A stretch of 6,449 bases of DNA, from assembly GCA_003136915.1 (NCBI GenBank), contig PLEB01000065.1, forward strand, positions 1 through 6,449. Direction: 5' to 3'. Position numbers and translations under genes: made by a program. Below are positions 1 to 6,449 of this stretch, in pieces (the stretch's first letter is position 1; each line of letters opens with the position of its first letter). The stretch is from Chitinophagaceae bacterium. GTDB lineage: Bacteria; Bacteroidota; Bacteroidia; Chitinophagales; Chitinophagaceae. Below the pieces are notes generated by a model. It ran no database searches and was not told where the DNA came from. It saw only the letters and a list, made by a program, of their open reading frames with translations.

Positions 1-656
1 CCAAGAAGTACAAGGATGAATCCCCTGAAAAAATCAGCTTCGATCTGCTGAATGAACCAAGTGTTCGGGAAGATATGAATGACCAGCATTCTAAATCAGG
101 CCCCGTACCCGGAGAAATTTATCGCAAAGTGGCAAACTCCGCAGCCGGGGCAATCCGCAAGGAAAATCCCAACCACCTCATCATTGCGGATGGAAACAGC
201 GGAGGAAATCAGACAATACCGGAACTCGCAGACTTAAATATTGCACAGAGCTGCCGGGGATATTACCCGGGTTCCATCTCCCACTACAAAGCGCCCTGGG
301 CCAACAAAGATATTAATCATATGCCAGCTCCGAAATGGCCTGGCCAGGTTGGTAGTCAATATTTGAGCCGGCCAATGCTGGAAACCTATTACCAGCCCTG
401 GATAGAATTAATGCAACAGGGCGTGGGAGTTCACTGCGGCGAATGTGGATGCTGGAATAAAACTCCGCATGATGTTTTCCTTGCCTGGTTCGCGGATGTT
501 CTCGATATTCTCTCTTCCAACAGAATTGGTTTTGCAGTCTGGAATTTTGCCGGTGATTTTGGCATACTCGATTCCGGCAGACCGGACGTGCTATACGAAG
601 ATTGGTATGGACACAAACTCGATCGCAAGTTTTTGGATTTGCTCAGGAAATACTAA
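1..656 (+). CDS. Glycoside hydrolase family 5 (cellulase-like) enzyme, C-terminal part, cut by the left window edge
   Basis: This is a retaining endo- or exo-acting beta-glycosidase of the GH5 (TIM-barrel) type; the substrate (beta-glucan, mannan or other) cannot be told from this fragment. The first complete codon is at base 3 and the frame is open to a TAA at 654-656, giving 217 residues. The visible part opens with SFDLLNEP, the GH5 strand-4 motif; its Glu (codon 54-56) is the expected acid/base. Next come YYPGSISHY (His codon 282-284, the conserved His/Tyr pair), then GVHCGECGCW, whose Glu (codon 441-443) is the expected nucleophile. The segment AVWNFAGDFGILDSGR supplies the conserved strand-8 Trp, and GHKLDRKFLDLL ends the barrel. 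The N-terminal half and any signal peptide lie outside the window, so secretion cannot be judged. The ATG at 75 is internal, because the NEP motif lies upstream of it in the same frame. The gene is convergent with the PhyH-like gene and not part of its operon. Family is confident; specificity is not. Confidence 0.9.
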   Translation, partial: KKYKDESPEKISFDLLNEPSVREDMNDQHSKSGPVPGEIYRKVANSAAGAIRKENPNHLIIADGNSGGNQTIPELADLNIAQSCRGYYPGSISHYKAPWANKDINHMPAPKWPGQVGSQYLSRPMLETYYQPWIELMQQGVGVHCGECGCWNKTPHDVFLAWFADVLDILSSNRIGFAVWNFAGDFGILDSGRPDVLYEDWYGHKLDRKFLDLLRKY

Positions 657-703
657 ACATGAATCTTCGCATCTTTGATTTCCATTAATTTGTATCCACA
701 TAT

Positions 704-1600
704 TCACTTGCGTATTTTTTCCGGATCGAAAAGCAGCGGATAGAAATCGCCTTCCATTTTTTCTCCTTTGTTGATTTGCGGAGTGCCATGAAGCATGGGT
801 TCATTTGCATTCGACCGGGTTCCGTCTGCAAAAACATTTATGACAAACGCCCGTCTGTTACGTCCTGTTGTATTTGCGTAAGAGCCGTGGAGCATAAGGG
901 GATGATGAAAAGTTGCGTATCCTTTTTTTAACGGAATAGGCGTGGGCTTGAACTCCGATCTTTGCGCTCCCGTCAGCCTTGACATGATCCCATTGATGTC
1001 GCCTGCCAGTTCGGGTTTTTCCAACAATCCCCAGCGGTGACTTCCCGGAACGTAGTGAAGACATCCATTTTCAGTATCCGAATCATCTAATCCGCACCAA
1101 CAGGTTAAATGTTGCATCGGCACTGTTCTGGTCCAATAAGAATAGTCCTGATGCCATGCAACGACGCCGCCATGTTTAGCCGGTTTACAAAAGAGTTGAT
1201 CGTGCCAGAAGCGTATCGCCTTATTACCCAGCAATTGACTTGCCGGCATTAGAAATCGCGGATTCCATAATACATCATGAAATCCGGGCGAAATCCGCCA
1301 GGCGCCCAGTGCATGAAAAAGAATTTTGTCCGGATCCGTTGATTCGTTGGCCGAGAACTCATAAAATAAGGAATTACCCGGATGCCCAGGATCGGCTAAT
1401 TCATTTAATTCTTCCTGCAATTGAGATACCTGTTGCTCATCGAGCAATTTAATTCCCGAGACATATCCAAACTCTTCAAAATGTTCTACCTGTTCTTTAG
1501 TGAGCTTATACGCTTCCCAGTCCCCGGGGCTTTCCGGCCATTGGAATAATTCACCAATCAGGTGTGGTACTTTACTGAGATCCCTGGTTTCCACTTTCAT
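704..1600 (-). CDS. Phytanoyl-CoA dioxygenase (PhyH) family Fe(II)/2-oxoglutarate oxygenase
   Basis: A non-heme iron oxygenase of 298 residues, near the usual PhyH size, that would couple 2-oxoglutarate decarboxylation to hydroxylation of an unknown small molecule. The fold signature is complete. The HxD iron motif is AWHQDYSYW (His150, Asp152). The distal iron His is in PLMLHGS (His238). The 2-oxoglutarate-binding Arg is probably Arg249 in GRNRRA, 11 residues after the His, as in human PHYH. The turn [13 protein letters not shown] (179-191) is also typical. Residues 32-50 ([16 protein letters not shown]) resemble the usual family start, preceded by about 30 extra residues. There is no signal peptide or membrane segment, so it is likely cytoplasmic. 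The start is well fixed: an in-frame TGA lies four codons upstream. It is last in the minus-strand cluster, 27 bp after the M13 gene. Homologues act on very different substrates, so 'phytanoyl-CoA' describes the family only. Confidence 0.92.
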   Translation of the reverse strand: MKVETRDLSKVPHLIGELFQWPESPGDWEAYKLTKEQVEHFEEFGYVSGIKLLDEQQVSQLQEELNELADPGHPGNSLFYEFSANESTDPDKILFHALGAWRISPGFHDVLWNPRFLMPASQLLGNKAIRFWHDQLFCKPAKHGGVVAWHQDYSYWTRTVPMQHLTCWCGLDDSDTENGCLHYVPGSHRWGLLEKPELAGDINGIMSRLTGAQRSEFKPTPIPLKKGYATFHHPLMLHGSYANTTGRNRRAFVINVFADGTRSNANEPMLHGTPQINKGEKMEGDFYPLLFDPEKIRK

Positions 1601-1610
1601 TAAACTTTTT

Positions 1611-1618
1611 CAAAAATA
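1611..1618 (-). promoter_or_regulatory. Possible internal -7 promoter element before the PhyH-like gene
   Basis: On the minus strand this octamer reads TATTTTTG, an exact match to the Bacteroidota -7 consensus TAnnTTTG, inside the 27-bp gap between the M13 stop and the PhyH-like start. The only upstream TTTG (1632-1635) is 13 bp away, well short of the usual spacing to a -33 box, and the region is A/T-rich, so a chance match is quite possible. If real, it would give a very short leader of about 5 nt or fewer. Confidence 0.2.
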
Positions 1619-1627
1619 CAATCCACA

Positions 1628-3655
1628 TTACCAAATATGCACCCGAACACTGTCTGCCCTATACATCTTGTCTCCTGCCTTAATATTAAAGGTAGAATAG
1701 AATTCCTCTAAATTGCTTAAGGGACCGATTACCCTGTATTTCTCCGGTGAATGTACGTCAACCATTAATTGATATTTCATTCTTTCCGGGCGCGTCTCAT
1801 ATAACCAGCTTAAAGCGTACCCCAAAAAAAATCGTTGCATGGGCGTCAGGCCGCCTATCAATTCATTCTTTTTATATGCGTCAGTTTTCTTAAATGCCTC
1901 AATCCCGAGCTCAAGGCCCCCCAGATCTGCAATATTTTCCCCCTGGGATGCCTTTCCGTTTACATGAACGCCAGGAAATGGTTCGTATCCGTCAAACTGA
2001 TTTATTATTACCGCAGCCCTTTTTACAAATTCGGAAGAATCGTTTTTTGTCCACCAGTTATGCAAATTACCTTTGGCATCATACAGTCTTCCCTGGTCAT
2101 CAAAGCCATGGGTAATTTCATGACCTATCGTACTCGCGCCCACGTAACCGTACATGGTGGCATCGTCCAGATCCTTATCTTCAAAACCTGGCACAATGAA
2201 AGCTGCAGCAGGAAATACCATTTCGTTTCTATCAGGATCATAATAAGCATTATAGGTTTGCGGATACATGCTCCATTCATTTCTGTCGACCGGCTTACCC
2301 AGCTTATTCATATCATAGCGGTGCCACCAGCTATTTACATTGATCATATTTTGGACATAGCTTTCCTTACCTATTTGCATCCCTGAGAAGTTCTTCCATA
2401 TATCCGGATATCCTATTTTCTTTTTTATAGCTTCCAGTTTCAGTATGGCTTTTTGCTTGGTGCTATCGCTCATCCAGCGCAATTTTTGAATCCGGTCCTT
2501 ATAGGCGGAGCGAATGGCTTCGGCCATCGTCTCATAACGCTGTTTTGCTGTTTCATTAAAGTATCTTTTAACATAAAGTTGCCCAAGTAATTCACCCATT
2601 GCCGTTTCTTCAGCGGCCATTGCTCTTTTCCACCGTGGCCTTCTCTCTTTGGCACCGCTAAAAAATTGGTTGAACTGAAAAGATTCTATTCCATACTTTT
2701 CAGGCAACGCACCTGAAAAGAAATTTACTAGCCTGTAAGTCAGATAGTCTTTCCAAATGGGAATTGGGGTTGAATTTAAAATATTATCTAGGGATTTGAA
2801 GAATTCGGGCTGGCCAACGATCACGGAATCCACCTTAGTAACACCCATATTTTTTAATAAACTTCCCCAGTCAATTGTTGAAGAAATTTTTCCGAGATCA
2901 GTAATGGCTATTTTATGATAATTGGAATATGGATCACGTAAATCTGCAAGTGAGCGGGAAACCTTTGCCAGACTTGTTTCCAGCGTCAGAATATGGACAG
3001 CGCTTTCAGCTGCCGCAAGAGAATCGCGACCCAGGAATGTTTCGATCCTGGCAACATGGGCGGAATAGGCCTTTCTAATATTTGTTGTCGATGAATCCTT
3101 GTTAAAATAATAGTCGCGCTCGGGAAGCCCCAATCCGCCCTGGTTGAGTTTAAAGCTCATCTCCTCACTATTTTTATCATCGAGGTCCACCAGGCTGCTG
3201 AATAGTGCATTCACACGGATCTTATTGAGATCAGAGACGGTATTGATAAAGGAAGGAATGTTCGTGATGGCGTTTATTTCATTGAAATACGGCTTCAGGT
3301 ATTCAGTTCCTTGTTTCTCAATCCGGTCGCTATCCATAGCTGCCGTCCAGAAGTCTCCGATCATCTGAGTCGCTGATCCTTCAGGTCCGCCTTCTTTTGC
3401 CGCAGCTTCACTTATTTCCCGGAGGCGTCCCTGATTTAAGGTGTCTACAACATTGCCGATGCCCCAGGAACTTTCTTCTGCGGGAATCGGATTATTTTTT
3501 ATCCATTTCCCATTGGCATACAAAAAGAAATCATCTGCCGGATTCACGGTCGTATCTATGTTCGCAGCAAACACATCTTTTGGATTCTCAGCTGTTTTGG
3601 TATTGCATGAAGAGACACTGAAACAGACAATGCTGATTAAATAAATTTTTTTCAT
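1628..3655 (-). CDS. M13 family zinc metallopeptidase (neprilysin/PepO-like), predicted lipoprotein
   Basis: A 675-residue M13 endopeptidase; members cut short peptides inside a closed chamber that shuts out folded proteins. Domains in order: a lipoprotein signal MKKIYLISIVCFSVSSC with lipobox VSSC (Cys17 lipidated), the large N-terminal M13 domain (about 34-410), then the catalytic domain to the C-terminus. Zinc site: HEITH at 512-516 (His512, Glu513 catalytic, His516), with the third ligand Glu573 in ENIADLGG and Asp577 in the usual supporting position. The substrate-binding NAYY motif is at 469-472 (NAFY in neprilysin). VDVHSPEKYRV carries His635 and Arg641, matching the transition-state His and the Arg of neprilysin. 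The end RVHIW resembles the family's CxxW-type ending but lacks the Cys, as is common in bacteria. All key residues are present, so it should be active. The lipobox suggests anchoring to an outer or inner membrane, facing the periplasm or surface. It follows the metzincin gene by 38 bp. A symbol such as pepO is possible but orthology is not shown. Confidence 0.96.
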   Translation of the reverse strand: MKKIYLISIVCFSVSSCNTKTAENPKDVFAANIDTTVNPADDFFLYANGKWIKNNPIPAEESSWGIGNVVDTLNQGRLREISEAAAKEGGPEGSATQMIGDFWTAAMDSDRIEKQGTEYLKPYFNEINAITNIPSFINTVSDLNKIRVNALFSSLVDLDDKNSEEMSFKLNQGGLGLPERDYYFNKDSSTTNIRKAYSAHVARIETFLGRDSLAAAESAVHILTLETSLAKVSRSLADLRDPYSNYHKIAITDLGKISSTIDWGSLLKNMGVTKVDSVIVGQPEFFKSLDNILNSTPIPIWKDYLTYRLVNFFSGALPEKYGIESFQFNQFFSGAKERRPRWKRAMAAEETAMGELLGQLYVKRYFNETAKQRYETMAEAIRSAYKDRIQKLRWMSDSTKQKAILKLEAIKKKIGYPDIWKNFSGMQIGKESYVQNMINVNSWWHRYDMNKLGKPVDRNEWSMYPQTYNAYYDPDRNEMVFPAAAFIVPGFEDKDLDDATMYGYVGASTIGHEITHGFDDQGRLYDAKGNLHNWWTKNDSSEFVKRAAVIINQFDGYEPFPGVHVNGKASQGENIADLGGLELGIEAFKKTDAYKKNELIGGLTPMQRFFLGYALSWLYETRPERMKYQLMVDVHSPEKYRVIGPLSNLEEFYSTFNIKAGDKMYRADSVRVHIW

Positions 3656-3693
3656 TTTACGAAGTTGACAACATAACCTGCAGTACCCATAAC

Positions 3694-6234
3694 CTACTTT
3701 GGCTCCAGCGCCTGCCTGATCCTTTCCGCTACATCCTCGAGATGATATTTGCTCAGTTTGTCGGAGATGCGTGGAACCGAGGCCAGGATTCGTTTTCGAA
3801 GGGCCACCAGGTGGGCACGGGCGATCGAGGGTATATCCGTGTTCTTAATATCGCCACCGAAAAATAAAATAAGTCCCCTTGGAATATTCGCCGGTATTGC
3901 AGGTTGTGCCGGATTGATCAGGGAGATTAGGGCATCCACATATTCCTTTTGCAGGTTGCGGCGGAACGGATCAATGGCCGCAGTTGCCGACAATTCCTTC
4001 CAGATGCCTGTTTCCAGATCCGTGACAAGTTCATCTGGTCCGTATACTACCGACTTACCATAGCGGTCGCGAATGATAGCCATGCGGAATAAGCGTGAAC
4101 TGGAAAGTAAGGATTGCAAAACGCTGCCCTGAGTATTCGTTATGCGCTCATTCGAAGAAGGGCTGTTAATCTTGTTGAGTATATCTTTATTCAGCAACCA
4201 GTAAGGGGTTTCAAATAATTGCGTATGTAAAAAAGCTACCGCCTGCTGCTGAATTTTTTTGGGTGTAGGTTCATATACATCGCCTGGCTGTTCCACACTC
4301 TTAAAGGTTTCATAGATGCCGCCCACGTTTTTGCTTACATGGTTCATGTATCGCCCAAACTGGATGGTAAGCTGTGCGTACATGTTTTCCAGGTTTTCAT
4401 AGGTGTCTGCTTCCTCCCTCGTCCATTGAGGTAACTGGACGATGATCCTTTTCAGATTCCTGATGCCATATTCACTCGCTTTCATGCTGTTGTCACCCAG
4501 GTCCTCTGTTTGCGAACGCGGATCGAAATTTTGCGCCTCGCCTCCGAACCATAGGCGGGGGTTGGCCTTGAGACTATCTATTATCCATCGATTCAGAATT
4601 TTTTTATCCGCCTCTTCGTCCCTGGTTCCTGGAATATTCTTGTATCCCCACTGGATCGCCCATCTGTCATATTCGCCGATGCGCGGATATAATCCGGCGG
4701 GTCCGATATGGTCCTCGGGCTGGGCAACATAATTAAACCGGGCATAGTCCATGATCGATGCAGTATGGCCATGCGCTTCTACCCATGCTTTGTCGCGCAG
4801 TTTTTCCACAGGCGTCATACTGCTGCTTCCCATATTATGGCGCAATCCAAGGGTATGGCCGATCTCGTGAGATGAAACAAAGCGGATGAGTTCCCCCATA
4901 AGACTGTCATCAAACTTCATCGATCTGGCCCTGGGATCTACTGCAGCTACCTGGATCATATACCAGTCATGCACCAGTTGCATCACATTATGATACCAGC
5001 CGACATGGCTTTCCAGAATCTCTCCGGTACGCGGATCGGCAATATTGGGGCCATAAGCATTTTCAATGTCAGAAGCAAAATATCGGATCACGGAAAACCG
5101 TGCATCTTCAAGGCTCATCGTGGAATCATGCTCGGGCCATTCTTTTCCGATGATTGCATTTTTGAATCCGGCTTTTTCGAATGCGGCCCGCCAATCGTTT
5201 ATTCCCTCAATCAGATAGGGCCTCCAATTTTTTGGTGTGGCAGGGTCTATATAATAGACGATTGGTTTTTTTGGTTCTACCAGTTCTCCTCTTTTCCATG
5301 CTGCCGTGTCCTCATCCCGCGGTTCCAGCCGCCAATGATGAATAAAGGTAGCCGTCTGCACTTTCTGTTGATCATCGCTGTACACGGTATATTCGCTGGC
5401 AAAGTATCCTACACGCGGATCATACAGTCGTTTGCGCATAGGGATAACCGGTAGCATGATAAATGAATTGTTTAATTCTATGGTGACGGCGCCGGTAGCC
5501 TCTGCTGCTGGCAGGGTCACGGAAGATGTAGGTCCGAACTGAATGCCACCCGGTGAAGGAGAGGAGCTGAAAGTTTTTACCGTTCTCACCTCCGTGTTCA
5601 GCAGAAAAGTGTGGATAAATGAAATATACGAGCGCTCGGACGAAATTCCGCCGAGATTATATCTTCTTTTTGTGGACGGGTCCAGACTGACAGGCTGATT
5701 ATCTCCTTTAAAAAAATCTGTTACATCGATAACCACAGTTTTGGAATTCCTTCCATACGCTTTAATATCGAATGCCTCCGCAATGGGATCCAGATTTGAA
5801 TTTCGCACTGCGTGGGCAATGGGTTGCGAAGAATCTGCTGCAACGTTAACCTCCGTTACGACCCGCATGAAAACCACATCCGAAGGCCCTTTTTCCCATC
5901 GGATCGTCTGTTCATTTACTTCTTCACCTCCATAACTGCGGCTTCCCGCAGGCGCTTTGCTAAATCGTGTAACGACCAGGATCTCGCGGTTGAAAAGGGA
6001 ATCAGCAATCTCGAAATACCATTTGTCGCCCACTTTGTGAACTGTAAACAATCCTTGCTGGGTTACGGCGCTATCTGTGATCACCTCCTTATAGGGTTTG
6101 GGGACGGATGATTTAGCCGGCGGCCTGGTTGCAGGAGCAGAGTCTGTTTTTCTAATTGCTGGTTGATGGGGTTGCTGTGCAGATGATACCATGAAAAGGC
6201 CCGCACTAAACAGGGCCGACAGAAAAAATTTCAT
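3694..6234 (-). CDS. Secreted zinc-dependent metalloprotease of the DUF5117/DUF5118 metzincin family
   Basis: An 846-residue exported metzincin. Residues 1-19 form a signal peptide (MKFFLSALFSAGLFMVSSA, likely cut before Gln20) with no lipobox. Residues 22-48 are a Pro/Ala/Ser/Lys-rich linker. Residues about 46-94 match the DUF5118 style (KPYKEVITDSAVTQQGLFTVHKV), about 103-300 the DUF5117 style, and about 320-720 the catalytic Met-zincin region (DUF4953). The zinc site HEIGHTLGLRH spans 456-466 (His456, His460, His466 as ligands, Glu457 as base). The Met-turn is SIMDY with Met495, 29 residues after the third His. The C-terminal 130 residues are probably helical with no motif I recognise. The start is well fixed: an in-frame TAA lies two codons before the ATG. 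No Shine-Dalgarno sequence is seen, only an A/T-rich leader, as is usual in Bacteroidota. It is first in the presumed operon. Family members are common in Bacteroidota and mostly uncharacterised, so the natural substrate is unknown. Domain names are recalled from the family and not searched. Confidence 0.94.
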   Translation of the reverse strand: MKFFLSALFSAGLFMVSSAQQPHQPAIRKTDSAPATRPPAKSSVPKPYKEVITDSAVTQQGLFTVHKVGDKWYFEIADSLFNREILVVTRFSKAPAGSRSYGGEEVNEQTIRWEKGPSDVVFMRVVTEVNVAADSSQPIAHAVRNSNLDPIAEAFDIKAYGRNSKTVVIDVTDFFKGDNQPVSLDPSTKRRYNLGGISSERSYISFIHTFLLNTEVRTVKTFSSSPSPGGIQFGPTSSVTLPAAEATGAVTIELNNSFIMLPVIPMRKRLYDPRVGYFASEYTVYSDDQQKVQTATFIHHWRLEPRDEDTAAWKRGELVEPKKPIVYYIDPATPKNWRPYLIEGINDWRAAFEKAGFKNAIIGKEWPEHDSTMSLEDARFSVIRYFASDIENAYGPNIADPRTGEILESHVGWYHNVMQLVHDWYMIQVAAVDPRARSMKFDDSLMGELIRFVSSHEIGHTLGLRHNMGSSSMTPVEKLRDKAWVEAHGHTASIMDYARFNYVAQPEDHIGPAGLYPRIGEYDRWAIQWGYKNIPGTRDEEADKKILNRWIIDSLKANPRLWFGGEAQNFDPRSQTEDLGDNSMKASEYGIRNLKRIIVQLPQWTREEADTYENLENMYAQLTIQFGRYMNHVSKNVGGIYETFKSVEQPGDVYEPTPKKIQQQAVAFLHTQLFETPYWLLNKDILNKINSPSSNERITNTQGSVLQSLLSSSRLFRMAIIRDRYGKSVVYGPDELVTDLETGIWKELSATAAIDPFRRNLQKEYVDALISLINPAQPAIPANIPRGLILFFGGDIKNTDIPSIARAHLVALRKRILASVPRISDKLSKYHLEDVAERIRQALEPK

Positions 6235-6385
6235 AATTTATTTAAATAGGGAATGAATATATGGAATTTGTGGGGAATCGGTGAGGGTTGGTTGATGAAG
6301 GTGGATGAACGGCAATTGGTTGATGGTTGATGGTTGATGGTTGATGGAGATCTGGTGGGGATTCGCAATAGAAGTCCATCAGCCA
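6235..6385. other. Leader/intergenic region of the metalloprotease cluster
   Basis: This stretch should hold the promoter of the three-gene minus-strand cluster, but I find no convincing -33/-7 pair. The nearest -7-like string on the minus strand is TATATTCA, about 20-30 bp before the start codon, and it matches the consensus only in part with no TTTG at a fitting distance. Apart from the heptamer repeats and their loop I see no other structure, and no coding sequence. Confidence 0.5.
6320..6347 (+). repeat. Tandem heptamer repeat, four perfect TTGATGG units
   Basis: Units lie at 6320-6326, 6327-6333, 6334-6340 and 6341-6347 with no mismatch. Looser relatives precede the array (TTGATGA at 6292-6298, TGGATGA at 6302-6308), so the array may once have been longer or may have decayed on that side. 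A 7-nt period shifts reading frame at each unit, which argues against a coding role. It sits about 85-115 bp upstream of the metzincin start. Confidence 0.95.
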
Positions 6386-6397
6386 TCAACCATCAAC
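6326..6397. repeat. Near-perfect 22-bp inverted repeat built from the TTGATGG heptamer
   Basis: The left arm 6326-6347 pairs with the right arm 6376-6397 at 21 of 22 positions, across a 28-nt loop (6348-6375). The right arm is made of CCATCAG, CCATCAA and CCATCAA units plus one C. The single mismatch (6341 with 6382) is a G-U wobble in a plus-strand RNA but a C-A mismatch in a minus-strand RNA. Because the left side has four units and the right three, the pairing can also slip by one heptamer. No run of T follows either arm, so it is not a standard intrinsic terminator. Confidence 0.9.
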
Positions 6398-6449
6398 GGT
6401 TACAAATGGCTCACTGTAATAAAGCCTCTTTCCCGGCCACTTCTCAGCA
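6386..6449 (-). CDS. Possible 3' end of a further minus-strand gene, cut by the right window edge
   Basis: Reading in from the right edge on the minus strand, one frame is open for 20 codons (first full codon at 6448) to a TGA at 6388-6386, giving AEKWPGKRLYYSEPFVTVDG. A second frame is open for 15 codons (first full codon at 6447) to a TAA at 6402-6400, ending GFITVSHL, just outside the heptamer inverted repeat. Either could be a real C-terminus, and both could be chance. I do not recognise the protein. The plus strand is also open here from an ATG at 6406. If a gene does end here, it lies upstream of the metzincin gene in the same orientation, with about 150-165 bp between them. Confidence 0.2.
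   Translation of the reverse strand, partial: AEKWPGKRLYYSEPFVTVDG

Noticed and set aside
657..703. Shared terminator between the convergent GH5 and PhyH-like genes
   Set aside because: The 47-bp gap has only a 4-5 bp imperfect match (around 661-682) and no GC-rich stem with a T-tract on either strand.
1835..2386. Plus-strand open frame of 183 codons opposite the M13 gene
   Set aside because: It lies wholly antisense to the conserved M13 catalytic domain, has no recognisable motif and an unusual Ile/His/Phe-rich composition, as expected of a mirror frame.
4969..5454. Plus-strand open frame of 161 codons opposite the metzincin gene
   Set aside because: It is antisense to the well-supported DUF5117/Met-zincin coding sequence, is rich in Phe, Ile and Cys, and has no motif or separate start signal.
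6255..6275. Bacteroidota-type promoter for the metzincin gene
   Set aside because: TATATTCA on the minus strand fits TAnnTTTG only in part, and no TTTG lies at the expected upstream distance.
6320..6397. CRISPR array
   Set aside because: The units are 7 bp, directly abutting and inverted around a single loop; there are no spacers of even size and no cas genes.
6320..6397. Insertion sequence end or attachment site
   Set aside because: The arms are internally repetitive heptamers, no transposase or integrase is nearby, and no target duplication was seen.

Overview
The window looks like ordinary chromosome from a member of the Bacteroidota, most likely near Chitinophagaceae. This rests on moderate GC, starts without Shine-Dalgarno sequences and preceded by A/T-rich leaders, and the pairing of a DUF5117/DUF5118-type metzincin with an M13 lipoprotein peptidase. 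The taxon is an inference from gene style, not from a marker gene.

Layout. At the left edge, on the plus strand, is the C-terminal part of a glycoside hydrolase family 5 enzyme (1-656). It keeps both catalytic glutamates and converges with a three-gene minus-strand cluster. Read in the direction of transcription, the cluster holds a large secreted zinc metalloprotease of the metzincin type (6234-3694), an M13 (neprilysin/PepO-like) lipoprotein metallopeptidase (3655-1628) and a phytanoyl-CoA dioxygenase (PhyH)-like Fe(II)/2-oxoglutarate oxygenase (1600-704). The gaps between these genes are only 38 and 27 bp, so they probably form one transcription unit. The two proteases carry export signals of different kinds (signal peptidase I and lipobox), so they should act outside the cytoplasm. 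The oxygenase has no signal and should be cytoplasmic. I see no obvious biochemical link between the oxygenase and the proteases.

The right end (6235-6449) is a 215-bp leader or intergenic stretch. It holds four perfect tandem copies of the heptamer TTGATGG, followed after a 28-nt spacer by three inverted copies. Together they make a near-perfect 22-bp inverted repeat. The last ~50-60 bases may be the 3' end of another minus-strand gene, but that is too short to identify.

No RNA genes, CRISPR arrays, insertion sequences or integration signs were seen. Nothing here clearly amounts to an undescribed system. The heptamer inverted repeat is the only structure the genes do not explain.
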